The notes: generated by a model not told the origin, from the sequence alone. DNA of 38,675 nt from Caldilineaceae bacterium (GCA_020845455.1 JADLFO010000030.1:1-38675), one strand, 5' to 3'; shown: positions 24,546 through 33,330, counted from the first letter of the stretch. Numbers and translations: made by a program.

Positions 24546-25436
24546 ATGCGACACAAATTGCTTGTGGCCGGCCTTGGCCTGCTCTTGACCCTTCTCCTGG
24601 CTGCCTGCCGGCCGATCCAAGCCCCGGCAGCTACCCCAGCCGATGCGCAGGAACCGGCAGCCCCCGTGCCCGGCGCGGGTCGGCTGATCCTCGCCACCAC
24701 GACCAGCACGCAAGACTCTGGGCTGCTCGACGTGATCCTGCCCGACTTTGAAGCGCAGGCCGGGGTCGACGTGGACGTGATCGCGGTGGGCACAGGCCAG
24801 GCGCTCAAGCTGGGTGAGGACGGCAACGCCGATGTGCTGCTTGTCCACGCCCGCAACCTGGAAGATGCCTTTATGCAGGCGAGCCACGGCGTGCGCCGCG
24901 AGGACGTCATGTACAACGACTTTGTGATCGTCGGCCCCGCCGGCGACCCGGCAGGCATCCAGGGCAGCGCCACAGCCGCCGAAGCCTTCGCCAAGATCGC
25001 CGAAGCGGGCGCGCCCTTTGTCTCGCGCGGCGACGAGTCCGGCACGCACAACAAAGAATTGGCCGTCTGGAAAGAAGCCGGCATCGAGCCGTCGGGCGAT
25101 TGGTACATCTCGGCAGGCCAGGGCATGGGCGCAGTGCTGACCATGGCCAACGAGCAGCAGGCCTACACGCTGAGCGACCGCGCCACCTATCTGGCACGCA
25201 CGCTCGAAGGCTCCGACCTGGTGATCCTGATGGAAGGCGACCCGGTGCTCTTCAACCCCTATGGCGTGATCGCCGTCAACCCGGATAAAAACCCGGCCAT
25301 CCAAGCCGACCTGGCAAACCAGTTCGTCGACTGGATCATCTCCCTGCCGGTGCAGAAGAAGATCGCGCAGTTTGGCGTGGACGAGTTTGGGCAGCCGCTC
25401 TTTACGCCCGACTCGGAAGCCTGGCGCAACCAGTAG
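24546..25436 (+). CDS. tupA: Tungstate-binding lipoprotein TupA
   Basis: A 296-residue exported substrate-binding protein. ATG 24546 has GAGGAG 6 bases upstream; earlier in-frame ATG 24429 lacks a signal peptide. Residues 1-20 are a signal peptide ending LLLAAC, with lipidated Cys21, followed by a Pro/Ala/Gln linker. The mature domain has the TupA hallmark ATTTSTQDSGLLD, then VGTGQALKLGEDGNADVLLVHA, YNDFVIVGPAGDPAGI and FVSRGDESGTHNKELAVWK. The TTTS loop and the Ser/Arg residues bind the oxyanion in this family. It lies 122 bases after tupC, so this gene may be boosted separately; I see no convincing promoter in that gap. Confidence 0.95.
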   Translation: MRHKLLVAGLGLLLTLLLAACRPIQAPAATPADAQEPAAPVPGAGRLILATTTSTQDSGLLDVILPDFEAQAGVDVDVIAVGTGQALKLGEDGNADVLLVHARNLEDAFMQASHGVRREDVMYNDFVIVGPAGDPAGIQGSATAAEAFAKIAEAGAPFVSRGDESGTHNKELAVWKEAGIEPSGDWYISAGQGMGAVLTMANEQQAYTLSDRATYLARTLEGSDLVILMEGDPVLFNPYGVIAVNPDKNPAIQADLANQFVDWIISLPVQKKIAQFGVDEFGQPLFTPDSEAWRNQ

Positions 25437-25459
25437 AGCAGACAAAGGAGAAGAGCAAG

Positions 25460-25672
25460 ATGCGTTTGAGCGCACGCAATCAGTTGACCGGCCGAGTCAA
25501 GTCGATCAAGGAAGGGATCGTCACCGCCGAGGTGGTGGTGGCGCTGGACGGCGGCCAAGAGGTCGTGTCGGTGATCACCATGACCTCGGTGCAGAACCTC
25601 AAGCTGGCCGTGGAATCGCCGGTCACGGTGTTGATCAAATCCACCGAAGTGATGCTGGCGACTGAAGGCTAG
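25460..25672 (+). CDS. mop: Molbindin (Mop), oxyanion-binding TOBE protein
   Basis: A 70-residue single Mop domain: MRLSARNQLTGRVKSIKEG, VVVALDGGQEVVSVIT and AVESPVTVLIKSTEVMLA. Such proteins assemble into hexamers that bind molybdate or tungstate and buffer it in the cytoplasm. AAAGGAG lies upstream at a normal distance, and the gene follows tupA by 23 bases. It ends six bases before the terminator at 25679 and is therefore the last gene of the plus-strand operon. Confidence 0.93.
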   Translation: MRLSARNQLTGRVKSIKEGIVTAEVVVALDGGQEVVSVITMTSVQNLKLAVESPVTVLIKSTEVMLATEG

Positions 25673-25678
25673 ATACCC

Positions 25679-25717
25679 AAAAAAAGCGACCGGCGCTTCG
25701 AAAAGCGCCGGTCGCTT
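25679..25717 (-). terminator. Shared convergent terminator, mop / aor
   Basis: A perfect 15-bp stem (25684-25698 with 25703-25717) with a 4-base loop. On the minus strand it is followed by seven T residues (25679-25685), a classic intrinsic terminator for the aor gene ending at 25735. On the plus strand it lacks a T run but would fold the same way behind mop. Confidence 0.85.
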
Positions 25718-25734
25718 GATCGAATGCGGCAGCG

Positions 25735-27573
25735 TTACGCCGCTGCGCCCTGCAGGATGCCCAACTCTTGCAGCTTGCTTTCGGGCACGACGCCGTTTTC
25801 CCAACCGCGGGCGGCGTAGTATTCCTCCAGCATCAGGTCCAGCTCGCACACATGGCCCATCGAGCCGGGCATAGTGCTGGGTTCGTGCGTAAAGCGCTTG
25901 GGCAGATAGTCGGAGCCTTCGCGCAGCCCGTTTAGGTTGTTGTAATAGCGCTCCAAGTTGTAGATGCGCTCGCCGCAGCGCAGCAGTTCCTCCACGCTGT
26001 AGTTCAACCCTGTCACGGCGTTGAACTGCTGCGTATACTCGTCCATGCCTTCGGCAAAGGCCGAGAACTTACACAGGTCCAGCGAGTCGGAGACGGCGTG
26101 TACATCCTGGAAGATCTTGGTCAGTTCGCCCTTGCCCTTCCACGCCAGCGGGTCCACCTTGAGCGAGCCAAAGGGCATGACGCCCAACTCGGCGGCAGGG
26201 GTATAGGCGCGCAGATGGCAGGCGCCGCGGTTGCTGGTGGCATAGGCGATGCCCATGCCTTTTAGCCCGCGCGGGTCATAGGCCGGGATAGCCTGGCCCT
26301 TGACCGACATCGCCAGTTCGGGACAGCCGAAGGCCGCTGCCGCGCCGGCTGTGCCGAGCGCCAGTTTATCGCCTACGCCGTCACGCCGCGCGATCTTGCG
26401 CACGGTCTCCACCATTTCGGGGCGGTCGCCCCACTCCAGCTTGCCGTCGCCGTTGGTATAGCCGCGCTCGCTCGCCTCCATGTACATGCTCAGCACATTG
26501 CCCATCTCGATGGGGTCCATGCCATAGTCGTTGCACAGGTCGATGATATAGGCCACCGAGGTGATGTCGTCGTTGCCGCAGTTGGCGCCCAACGACCAGG
26601 CCGGCTCGTACTCGACGCTCTCCATGCGCACGGCATAAGGGCCTTCGGTGACCTCAACTTCCTTCTTGCAGGCCACCGGGCAGGCGTGGCAGGTCGGCTC
26701 GCTGATCAGGATGTTTTCACGCACATATTCACCGGAGATGCGCTCGGAGTTTTCCGCGCCAAAGGCGGTGAACTGTGAATTGCGCGTGGGCAGCCCGCCG
26801 ATGCTCTCGGTGATGTTCATCAGCACGTTCGTGCCATAGAGGCTGAGGCCGCCCTTCTTGGGTGAGGTGATGTTTTCCTCGGCCATGATCGCGGCCAGGG
26901 CGCGCTTGCGTGCCTCGCGGTCGGCCTCCTTGTTGGCCGGGCGTGGGCGGTTGGCGCGGTCGCCCTTGATGATAATGGCCTTGAGGTTCTTGCTGCCGCC
27001 CACCGCGCCGGTGCCGTTACGCCCGGCAGCACGGTCATCGATATTAACCCAGCAGGCGAAACGCACCTTGTTCTCGCCCGCCTGGCCGATCGCCATACCG
27101 TCGCACACTTCGCCGTGGCGCTCGCGCAGCGTCGCCAACGTCTCATGAATGCCCTTACCCCAGATATCGGAGGCATCGTGCAGCGTCACCTGCCCATCTT
27201 CCACATAGGCATAGACTGGGGTATCGGCCTTGCCCTTGAAGACCAGCCCGTCGAACCCGGCCCATTTGAGCTTGGCCGCCGTCCAGCCGCCCATGTGCGA
27301 GTCGGCAATCGTGCCCGTCAGCGGCGACCTGGTGACCACGGCCAGGCGACCGCTCATGTTGACGTCGGTGCCGGTCAGCGGCCCGTTCATCACGCACAGC
27401 AGGTTGTCGGGGGAGAGCGGGTCCACCTGGGGGCCGTTGTCGAAGACGTATTTCACGCCCAGCCCGCGCGCGCCGATATACTTCTTGGCGTCCTCTTCAT
27501 CAATGCCTCTATACTCAACCGCGCCCGTGGTCAGATCGATCCAAGCAACGCGATTGTTGAAACCACCGATCAT
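25735..27573 (-). CDS. aor: Tungsten-dependent aldehyde:ferredoxin oxidoreductase
   Basis: A 612-residue cytoplasmic enzyme that oxidises aldehydes to acids with ferredoxin as acceptor, using bis-tungstopterin and one [4Fe-4S] cluster. ATG 27573 has AAAGGAG 8 bases upstream. Cluster ligands are Cys295, Cys298, Cys302 (CHACPVAC) and Cys501 (DLCKFSAF), with the same spacing as in the archaeal AOR I know. Pterin-contact motifs include AGRNGTGAVGGSKNLKAI, AYDPRGLKGMGIAYATSNRG and GACHLRAY. No signal peptide is present. It is transcribed towards the tungstate/cofactor genes and shares a terminator with them, so it is almost surely their client. The family also includes other substrate types (for example formaldehyde or benzoyl reductases), so substrate is open. 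Confidence 0.95.
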   Translation of the reverse strand: MIGGFNNRVAWIDLTTGAVEYRGIDEEDAKKYIGARGLGVKYVFDNGPQVDPLSPDNLLCVMNGPLTGTDVNMSGRLAVVTRSPLTGTIADSHMGGWTAAKLKWAGFDGLVFKGKADTPVYAYVEDGQVTLHDASDIWGKGIHETLATLRERHGEVCDGMAIGQAGENKVRFACWVNIDDRAAGRNGTGAVGGSKNLKAIIIKGDRANRPRPANKEADREARKRALAAIMAEENITSPKKGGLSLYGTNVLMNITESIGGLPTRNSQFTAFGAENSERISGEYVRENILISEPTCHACPVACKKEVEVTEGPYAVRMESVEYEPAWSLGANCGNDDITSVAYIIDLCNDYGMDPIEMGNVLSMYMEASERGYTNGDGKLEWGDRPEMVETVRKIARRDGVGDKLALGTAGAAAAFGCPELAMSVKGQAIPAYDPRGLKGMGIAYATSNRGACHLRAYTPAAELGVMPFGSLKVDPLAWKGKGELTKIFQDVHAVSDSLDLCKFSAFAEGMDEYTQQFNAVTGLNYSVEELLRCGERIYNLERYYNNLNGLREGSDYLPKRFTHEPSTMPGSMGHVCELDLMLEEYYAARGWENGVVPESKLQELGILQGAAA

Positions 27574-27600
27574 TGGGACTGCTCCTTTCGACACAAAACC

Positions 27601-27628
27601 GACAGATTGTGAGCGACAGATTGTGATC
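27601..27628. repeat. Tandem 14-base direct repeat before aor
   Basis: GACAGATTGTGA occurs twice, 14 bases apart (27601 and 27615), differing in the last two bases of each 14-base unit only at one position. It sits 28 to 55 bases upstream of the aor start on the minus strand and may be a regulator binding site. Confidence 0.5.
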
Positions 27629-27689
27629 GAGCGACTGTAGATCAACGATGAAAACAGCGGTGAACAGAGACAGCCTGTTCGACTATGCA

Positions 27690-27717
27690 ATTGTACCGGC
27701 AGTATGGAGACTCATAA
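27690..27717 (-). promoter_or_regulatory. Possible aor promoter
   Basis: On the minus strand TACAAT (27690-27695) has a weak TTATGA -35 (27712-27717) at 16 bases. The tandem repeat at 27601-27628 would then lie within the transcribed leader. This is a tentative call. Confidence 0.3.
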
Positions 27718-27849
27718 CCTGGGGCGAGCGCCCAGAGAATCGATGGGGAACCACCGCGGCGTGGAGTGGCGGCGATCCCTCGATGCGTGGGCTTTACGGT
27801 AGCACAGACGCGCCGCTTTTGGCAAACACCGTTTTTGCACCGTACCCTT

Positions 27850-28551
27850 CTAATCGCCCGTGGGCGAGATGCGGAATTCATGCACTGAGTCGAGCCGGGC
27901 CAGGGCTACGGCCAGCTTCGCCGGGTTGCGCGGGTCGGTGGTGCGGATCACCATGCGGTATTCAAACGAGCGCCCTTCGTTGATCACCCGGTAGCTCATG
28001 TTGGCGACGGTGAACCCGTGTGCGGCCAGCAGCGCCCGCAGTTGCTCTTCGAGCATGGCATGGTCGCGCTCAAAACGAATGTGAAAGTGGGCATAGGCTT
28101 GGGCGGGCATGTGGCTTTCGATCCAGCGAAATGCCGACAGCACGCCCAACGTCAACAGCGTGGCGAAGATGGCCGGGAAGTAGAAGCCTATTCCAAACAG
28201 GATGCCGATAGCCGCGGTCATCCAGATTGACCCGGCGGTGGTCAGCCCGCGCACACTCAGCCCTTCTTTATAGATCACCCCCGCACCCAAAAAGCCGATA
28301 CCCGTCATGATGCCCTGCGCCATGCGCGTGGGGTCGGTGCGCACGGTTTCCCAGGGCACATTCGGCAGCCATTGCCACTGAAAATAGGTCACCAGCATCA
28401 ACACGCTGGACGCTACACAGACCAGCGTGTGTGTGCGGAAACCCGCAGGCCGGCCATGGAAGCTGCGCTCCAGCCCGATCAGCCCACCCGCCAGCGTCGC
28501 GCTCAGGATATGGAGCGTGATCACGAAATAGTCAGAATAGGCAGAGTCCAT
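27850..28551 (-). CDS. MgtC/SapB-family membrane protein
   Basis: A 233-residue inner-membrane protein. ATG 28551 is preferred; it follows the stop of the permease gene by 10 bases. The N-terminal ~150 residues form about four to five membrane helices with the family motifs GGLIGLERSFHGRPAGFRTH, GIGFLGAGVIYKEG and VRGLTTAGSIWMTAAIG. The C-terminal ~80 residues are a soluble ACT-like domain. Relatives are linked to magnesium limitation and to inhibition of ATP synthase, but many members are uncharacterised. It is the last gene of the sugar ABC operon, so it is expressed with it, an unusual partner. Confidence 0.88.
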   Translation of the reverse strand: MDSAYSDYFVITLHILSATLAGGLIGLERSFHGRPAGFRTHTLVCVASSVLMLVTYFQWQWLPNVPWETVRTDPTRMAQGIMTGIGFLGAGVIYKEGLSVRGLTTAGSIWMTAAIGILFGIGFYFPAIFATLLTLGVLSAFRWIESHMPAQAYAHFHIRFERDHAMLEEQLRALLAAHGFTVANMSYRVINEGRSFEYRMVIRTTDPRNPAKLAVALARLDSVHEFRISPTGD

Positions 28552-28561
28552 ACCCAGCACC

Positions 28562-29557
28562 CTAGCGCCGCCGCCGCAGTTGGTCAAGCATGATCGCCAC
28601 GACGATCACCAGCCCCTGCACTGCCTGCAGCCAATAGGCGGAAACGCCGGTCAACACCAGCCCATTGCGCAGCACTTGCATAATCGCCGCGCCGATCAGC
28701 ACGCCGAGGATCGTGCCCTCGCCGCCGGTCAAGCTGGTGCCGCCGACCACCGCGGCGGCGATCACATCCAGTTCATAGCCTTGGGCCGCGGTCGGCGCGG
28801 CCACGCCCAGCCGGGCCGTCATCAAGATGCCGCCGATGCTGCTGAGCAAGGCGCAGAGCGTATAGACCATGATCTTGACGCGCGCCGTGTTGATCCCTGA
28901 CAGCCCCGCCGCTACCTCGTTCCCGCCCAAGGCATAGATGCGATAGCCCCACACAGTGCGGTTGAGAAAGATCGCAGTAAGTACCGCCAAGACCAGCATC
29001 ACCACCAGCGGCAGCGGCACGCCCATGCCGGCGACTGGGATGTCATATTGGCCGAGCAGCAGGAAGCTGGGCGGCAGACCGCGCACCGGCTGGCCCGCGG
29101 TCAGGCCGGTGGTGATGCCGCGCGCCATCAAGAGCGTGCCGAGCGTGGCAATAAACGGGGGCAGCCGCGCCTTGCTGATCATCAGCCCGTTTGCCAGTCC
29201 GACCAGCGCGCCGGTCGCCAGCCCGCCCAACACGGCCAGCGGCACGCTGACCCCCGCCACCATCAGCATCGCCGCCGCCAGCCCCGACAGCGCCATCACC
29301 GAGCCGACTGACAAGTCAATGCCGCCGGTGATGATCACCATGCACTGGCCAAAGGCGCTGATGGCGATCCAAGAGAAGGAACGCAGGATGTTAAAGATAT
29401 TCGTGCTGGTGAGAAAGGTGTCCGTCCGAATCGTCAGAAAGAGGCCCATCGCCAGCAGGATCAGAAACACCCCCAATTCCTGGCTGCGCAGCGCCTCACG
29501 CCAAGAGCGACTTTCACGCGAATAGACTTTGACCGGTCCTGCGGCTGCCTCACTCAT
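28562..29557 (-). CDS. Sugar ABC transporter permease (RbsC-like)
   Basis: A 331-residue inner-membrane permease of the ribose/xylose/galactoside type with about eight to ten helices and the family motifs [45 protein letters not shown] and [21 protein letters not shown]. Its ATG overlaps the ATPase stop as ATGA, so translation is coupled. Together with the ATPase and lipoprotein upstream it imports a monosaccharide-like solute of unknown identity. Confidence 0.92.
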   Translation of the reverse strand: MSEAAAGPVKVYSRESRSWREALRSQELGVFLILLAMGLFLTIRTDTFLTSTNIFNILRSFSWIAISAFGQCMVIITGGIDLSVGSVMALSGLAAAMLMVAGVSVPLAVLGGLATGALVGLANGLMISKARLPPFIATLGTLLMARGITTGLTAGQPVRGLPPSFLLLGQYDIPVAGMGVPLPLVVMLVLAVLTAIFLNRTVWGYRIYALGGNEVAAGLSGINTARVKIMVYTLCALLSSIGGILMTARLGVAAPTAAQGYELDVIAAAVVGGTSLTGGEGTILGVLIGAAIMQVLRNGLVLTGVSAYWLQAVQGLVIVVAIMLDQLRRRR

Positions 29558-31110
29558 GGCGCGCCTCCTTGTTCGCTTGGGGCCTGCTGCGCCGCGCGCG
29601 GCTCATCCTGCCCGCTGGCATAGGCCATGATCCGTTCCTGTGTTGCCTCGCCGCGGTCGAGGATGGCCGCGACCCGGCCTTCGTGCATCACCACAATGCG
29701 GTCGCTCATCCCTAACACCTCCGGCAGTTCCGACGAGACCATGATGATCCCGATCCCGGCCTGGGCCAGACGGCTCATCAAGGCATGGACTTCGGCTTTG
29801 GCGCCGACGTCGATGCCGCGCGTCGGCTCGTCGAGGATCAACACTTTGGGCTGCGACGCCAGCCATTTGGCGAGCACGACCTTTTGCTGGTTGCCGCCGG
29901 AAAGAAAGATCGCCTTCTGGCGCAGGGTCGGCGTGCGGATCGAAAGCCGATCGACATACTGGCGCGCCGTGGACTCGACCTCTCGGCGCTTGACCATGCC
30001 CGTCTGGCTGTGGCGGCCCAGCGTCGCCAGCACAATGTTTTCGCGCACCGGCAGCTTCAGCACCAAGCCCTGGATGGCGCGATCCTCCGGCACCAGCCCC
30101 AGCCCGGCGCGCACCGCGTCGTGCGGCGAATGGATCGCCACCGGCTGACCGTCGACCCAAATCTCGCCGCCGTCCTTACGGTCCACGCCAAAGAGCAGCC
30201 GCATCGTCTCGGTGCGCCCCGCGCCGACCAGACCGGCAAAGCCCAAGATTTCGCCGCGGTGCAGCGTAAAGCTCACATCCTCCACCGCGCCGGCGCGGCG
30301 CAGCCCGCGCACGTCGAGCACGGGTGCGCGGATCTCCGCCGCCTCCTTGTGAAAGATATCCGCCAAGGTCCGCCCCACCATCAGTTGGATGATGCGGTCG
30401 GTGGTCGCCTCGCCGATCGCCAGTTCGCCCACGCGCCGCCCATCGCGCAGCACCACGATCCGGTCGGCCACGCGGAAGATCTCCTCCAGGCGGTGCGTGA
30501 TAAAGATCGTGGCGATGCCCTTGGCCTTCAGCCCGCGCACGATCTCAAAGAGGGTTTCAACCTCCTGCTCGCCCAGCGCCGCGGTCGGTTCGTCCATGAT
30601 GATCACGCGCGCGTCGACGGCCAGCGCCTTGGCGATCTCCACCATCTGCTGCTGGGCCACCGAAAGGTCGCGCACACGCGTCGCCGGCGTGATGCGCGCC
30701 CCGATCTGCGCCAGCGCCCGCGCCGCTTCCGACTGCATACGCCGGCGGTCGACAAAACCCAGCGCGCCGCCCAGCCCAGGCCGGCGCAGTTCGCGCGCCA
30801 TAAAGATATTGGCCGCCACACTTTGGTTGCGCGCCAGGTTGAATTCTTGGTAGATCGTGGCGATGCCCAGCGCCTGCGCCTGCTGCGGGCTGCCGATCTC
30901 GACCTCCCGGCCCCCGATCACGATGCGCCCGGCATCTTTGCGATAGGCGCCGCTGAGGATCTTCATCAGCGTGGATTTGCCCGCGCCGTTTTCGCCCACC
31001 AGCGCCACCACTTCCCCCGCCTGAACCTCGAAATCTACCCCGTCCAGCGCCTGAACGCCCGGAAAGGCTTTCGAGATCCCCTCCATGCGCAGCACGCTCT
31101 CGCCGTTCAA
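29554..31110 (-). CDS. Sugar ABC transporter tandem ATPase (RbsA-like)
   Basis: A 518-residue ATPase with two fused nucleotide-binding domains. Half 1 has Walker [10 protein letters not shown] (39-47), a Gln-rich signature [15 protein letters not shown] and Walker [12 protein letters not shown]. Half 2 has a degenerate P-loop (GLVGAGRTE), signature [15 protein letters not shown] and Walker [13 protein letters not shown], as in RbsA and XylG. I choose a TTG start at 31110 because GAGGAG lies exactly 6 bases upstream; in-frame ATG 31179 has no site and gives an unusual N-terminus. The rare TTG start would lower its translation relative to the binding protein. Confidence 0.92.
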   Translation of the reverse strand: MNGESVLRMEGISKAFPGVQALDGVDFEVQAGEVVALVGENGAGKSTLMKILSGAYRKDAGRIVIGGREVEIGSPQQAQALGIATIYQEFNLARNQSVAANIFMARELRRPGLGGALGFVDRRRMQSEAARALAQIGARITPATRVRDLSVAQQQMVEIAKALAVDARVIIMDEPTAALGEQEVETLFEIVRGLKAKGIATIFITHRLEEIFRVADRIVVLRDGRRVGELAIGEATTDRIIQLMVGRTLADIFHKEAAEIRAPVLDVRGLRRAGAVEDVSFTLHRGEILGFAGLVGAGRTETMRLLFGVDRKDGGEIWVDGQPVAIHSPHDAVRAGLGLVPEDRAIQGLVLKLPVRENIVLATLGRHSQTGMVKRREVESTARQYVDRLSIRTPTLRQKAIFLSGGNQQKVVLAKWLASQPKVLILDEPTRGIDVGAKAEVHALMSRLAQAGIGIIMVSSELPEVLGMSDRIVVMHEGRVAAILDRGEATQERIMAYASGQDEPRAAQQAPSEQGGAP

Positions 31111-31156
31111 GGGATGCTCCTCAGCACAAGATAACCCAATCCGTGCCCTAAAGCGG

Positions 31157-31198
31157 ATGGGGACTCGACACGCCGCCAACGCCAGGTCGAGTCCCCAT
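31157..31198 (-). other. Intercistronic hairpin between binding protein and ATPase genes
   Basis: A perfect 13-bp stem (31157-31169 with 31186-31198) and a 16-base loop, with no T run behind it. Such hairpins between a binding-protein gene and its ATPase gene often stabilise the upstream mRNA or partly stop transcription, giving more binding protein than transporter. Confidence 0.6.
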
Positions 31199-31243
31199 GA
31201 GTTATGTCATGTCGCGATCACACAGATAGATCCGCACCAAAGC

Positions 31244-32353
31244 CTACTGCGGGAAGGCAGGCGGGAGTTCCTTGGTAAAGTCCTGCGTCTCCCAGGCTTC
31301 GGCCATGGCATCGACGTTGTTCTCGGTCACGATATCCATGCCGGAGTTGGTGAAGGAGTCGAACTGCTTGCCGTTGACGATCTTGTCATAGATCATCTGC
31401 ACGGTGTCATAGCCCCAGCCCCAATACTTCTGGCCGACCAGCCCGTCGAGATAGCCTTCCTTTAGATACTCTAGCTCGACCGGCAGGGTGTCAAAGGCGA
31501 CGGTGCGCAGTTCGCCGTTGAGCACGGCGTCCTCCCACAGCGGCATGGAGCCTTTTTCGGCAAAGAGCGGCCACAGCCCCACAAAGAACCAGCCGTTGAG
31601 GTCGGGGTGCGCCTGCATCGTCTCCTCGACGACCTGCACGCCGAGGTTGATGTCGTCGTTACAGGCCACGGTGGTGACGATCTCGATGCCCGGATAGGCG
31701 GCGACGCCGTCCTTGAAACCGCGGATGCGTTCCTCCAGGTTAAAGGCCCCCGGCACACCCGTCAACAGGGCGACTTTGCCCTCTTCACCCATGGCGCGCA
31801 CCAGCAGATCGGCGGCGGCCTTCCCGCCTTCATAGTTGTCCACGCCCAGATAGGTGAAGCGCCCGCTGTCCGGCGAGTCGGAATCCCAGGTCATGACCTC
31901 GATGCCGGCGTCCAGCGCCTTCTGGATCGGGTCGATGCAGCCGGTCGGGTCGTTGCACGAAATGCCGATGGCGTCGACGCCGCGCGCAACCGTGTCTTCA
32001 ACCACACGCGCCTGCTCGGCGATGTCCGAGGCGACGGAGGCGACATAGACGATTTCGACGGGATAGGGGCCTTGCGCGGTGAGTTCTTCGGCCTTCTTCT
32101 CGGCTCCAACGCGGCCTATCTCAAAAACGGGGTTGTTGAGCGCCTTGGGAATCCAGGCGATGGTGAGTTTGCCGTCCTCCAGGGCAGGGATCTCGCCGGC
32201 AGGTGCGGCAGCTTCTTCCGCAGGGGCCTCTGTCGCCGCGGCCTCGGCAGGCGCTTCCGCCGAAGGCGCTTGAGGCGCGACCGGCATACAGGCGGCCAGC
32301 AGCAGACTGAGCACGACCACAAAGCCAATCAGCAGACTTACACGCTTGCTCAT
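31244..32353 (-). CDS. Sugar ABC transporter substrate-binding lipoprotein (RbsB-like)
   Basis: A 369-residue exported lipoprotein. ATG 32353 has AAAGGAG 8 bases upstream; the ATG at 32395 is behind the predicted promoter. Residues 1-21 are a signal peptide ending SLLLAAC, with lipidated Cys22, then an Ala/Glu/Pro-rich linker. The mature part is a type-1 periplasmic-binding fold: [68 protein letters not shown] and [18 protein letters not shown]. This pattern fits pentose/hexose binding proteins; the specific sugar is unknown. It is first in the operon binding protein-ATPase-permease-MgtC. Confidence 0.93.
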   Translation of the reverse strand: MSKRVSLLIGFVVVLSLLLAACMPVAPQAPSAEAPAEAAATEAPAEEAAAPAGEIPALEDGKLTIAWIPKALNNPVFEIGRVGAEKKAEELTAQGPYPVEIVYVASVASDIAEQARVVEDTVARGVDAIGISCNDPTGCIDPIQKALDAGIEVMTWDSDSPDSGRFTYLGVDNYEGGKAAADLLVRAMGEEGKVALLTGVPGAFNLEERIRGFKDGVAAYPGIEIVTTVACNDDINLGVQVVEETMQAHPDLNGWFFVGLWPLFAEKGSMPLWEDAVLNGELRTVAFDTLPVELEYLKEGYLDGLVGQKYWGWGYDTVQMIYDKIVNGKQFDSFTNSGMDIVTENNVDAMAEAWETQDFTKELPPAFPQ

Positions 32354-32383
32354 CAGACTATCTCCTTTGTGTAATGCAGAGGT

Positions 32384-32411
32384 AGCATAAGACAAGGCAG
32401 CATAGTGGAAA
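32384..32411 (-). promoter_or_regulatory. Likely promoter of the sugar ABC operon
   Basis: On the minus strand TTTCCA (32406-32411) and TATGCT (32384-32389) lie 16 bases apart, each matching the consensus at four of six positions. Transcription would start near 32377, 24 bases before ATG 32353. An imperfect palindrome CAAACGGTTTG at 32437-32447, just upstream, resembles a LacI-type operator half pair. Confidence 0.45.
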
Positions 32412-32839
32412 TTCGCTTAGCGTCCGCGAACAACAGCAAACGGTTTGGGCGATCTGTTTGTCCTCCCCTCCTTTCGCGATCATGCCGGAGTTACGCGAGA
32501 GAAGTCGTCATGAGATGAGTCGTCATGCACGGTCGATGCGCGCGAGCCAGGCAGCCGCGCGGGCAGGCCATTCACTTACAGCCCGTACAGGCCGGGATGT
32601 AAGCAGGTCCAGATGCGGGATCGTGACAGACAAGGCCGGCTATCAGCATAACGATGTGCAGTTGCCGAGATGTTGCGGCTACACAAGAGGCGTCTACAGC
32701 GCAGTGTACACCGGCCGCCGCGCGGGTGCAAGCGGCACGTGCCGGCTTCGCCCACCTGGAGTTGCCCGGAGCTAAAGCCTCCGGACTACAGAACTACGCC
32801 CCCTGGAAGGGGGCTTCGGAGAGGGGTGTTTCTGCGTAA
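32412..32839. other. Gene-free region upstream of sugar operon
   Basis: About 430 bases with no supported gene on either strand. It holds the CAAACGGTTTG near-palindrome (32437-32447), a 10-base direct repeat AGTCGTCATG at 32503-32512 and 32518-32527 (15-base period), and a GC hairpin at 32798-32814. Open frames here have no recognisable protein pattern. Confidence 0.5.
32772..32824. repeat. GC-rich intergenic hairpin element
   Basis: GCCCCC (32798-32803) pairs with GGGGGC (32809-32814) around TGGAA. The flanks AAGCCTCCGG and CTTCGGAG also partly pair, giving a longer interrupted stem. This looks like a REP-type intergenic element, but no second copy is in this window. Confidence 0.4.
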
Positions 32840-33084
32840 GTGCGTCATGATGTACGCATCGATCTGGAGGGCGATCTCGACCTCAACGCATTGCATTCTT
32901 GGGGCTGCAGTCGCCTGACCAATGCCGGCCGGGCTATACCAACGTGTGCGCCAAAGTGACGCTCGTCGCGCCCAACGCCACGCCGGAACAGATCGAAATC
33001 TTGCACCAGGCCGTGATCCGTACGTCGCCGGTCGGTTCGATCCTCGAACGCCCGATCCAGGTCGCGGTCGATCGGGCAGAGTGA
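32840..33084 (+). pseudogene. Remnant of an OsmC/Ohr-family gene
   Basis: Two adjacent plus-strand segments in different frames read like the C-terminal half of an OsmC-family hydroperoxide-related protein. The first (32840-32898) reads VRIDLEGDLDLNALHSW. The second (32899-33084) reads RPGYTNVCAKVTLVAPNA, TPEQIEILHQAVIRTSPVGS and ILERPIQVAVD. The frame changes near 32897-32901, and an in-frame TAA precedes the first segment, so the N-terminal half and its catalytic Cys are absent. A second Cys is present in TNVCAK. It is best read as a decayed fragment. Confidence 0.6.
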
Positions 33085-33102
33085 GACGGTTGGGGAGAAA
33101 AA

Positions 33103-33179
33103 AGGATGCCCAGACCGTGTGGTCTGGGCGATGCAGCGATGTAGGCTGTGATGGAGCGGCGATGCGGTCTGGGCATCCT
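33103..33179. repeat. Inverted repeat with two alternative partners
   Basis: AGGATGCCCAGACCG (33103-33117) is complementary over 15 bases to 33165-33179, and its core GCCCAGACC (33108-33116) is also complementary to 33121-33129 with a GTGT loop. The left arm can therefore form either a short local hairpin or a long-range one. On the minus strand both folds run into a TTTTTT tract (33098-33103), as in an intrinsic terminator, but no minus-strand gene lies to the right. Confidence 0.6.
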
Positions 33180-33301
33180 GTCGAGCCTTAAGTCTCCAAA
33201 GCCGAGTATAACGCTATTTGCCCGGCGGCGTACTGTCAAGCTGCTGTCAACATCCTGTCGCCATGCTGTCATAGCGCGCCCCGCTAGACGTACGGACGCA
33301 T

Positions 33302-33330
33302 TCGATCTGGGTCCAAATCTGGTCTACAAT
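33302..33330 (+). promoter_or_regulatory. Possible promoter of aldo/keto reductase
   Basis: TACAAT (33325-33330) is a good -10, but the -35 at 17 bases (TCGATC, 33302-33307) is poor. The start codon lies 72 bases downstream. Confidence 0.3.
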
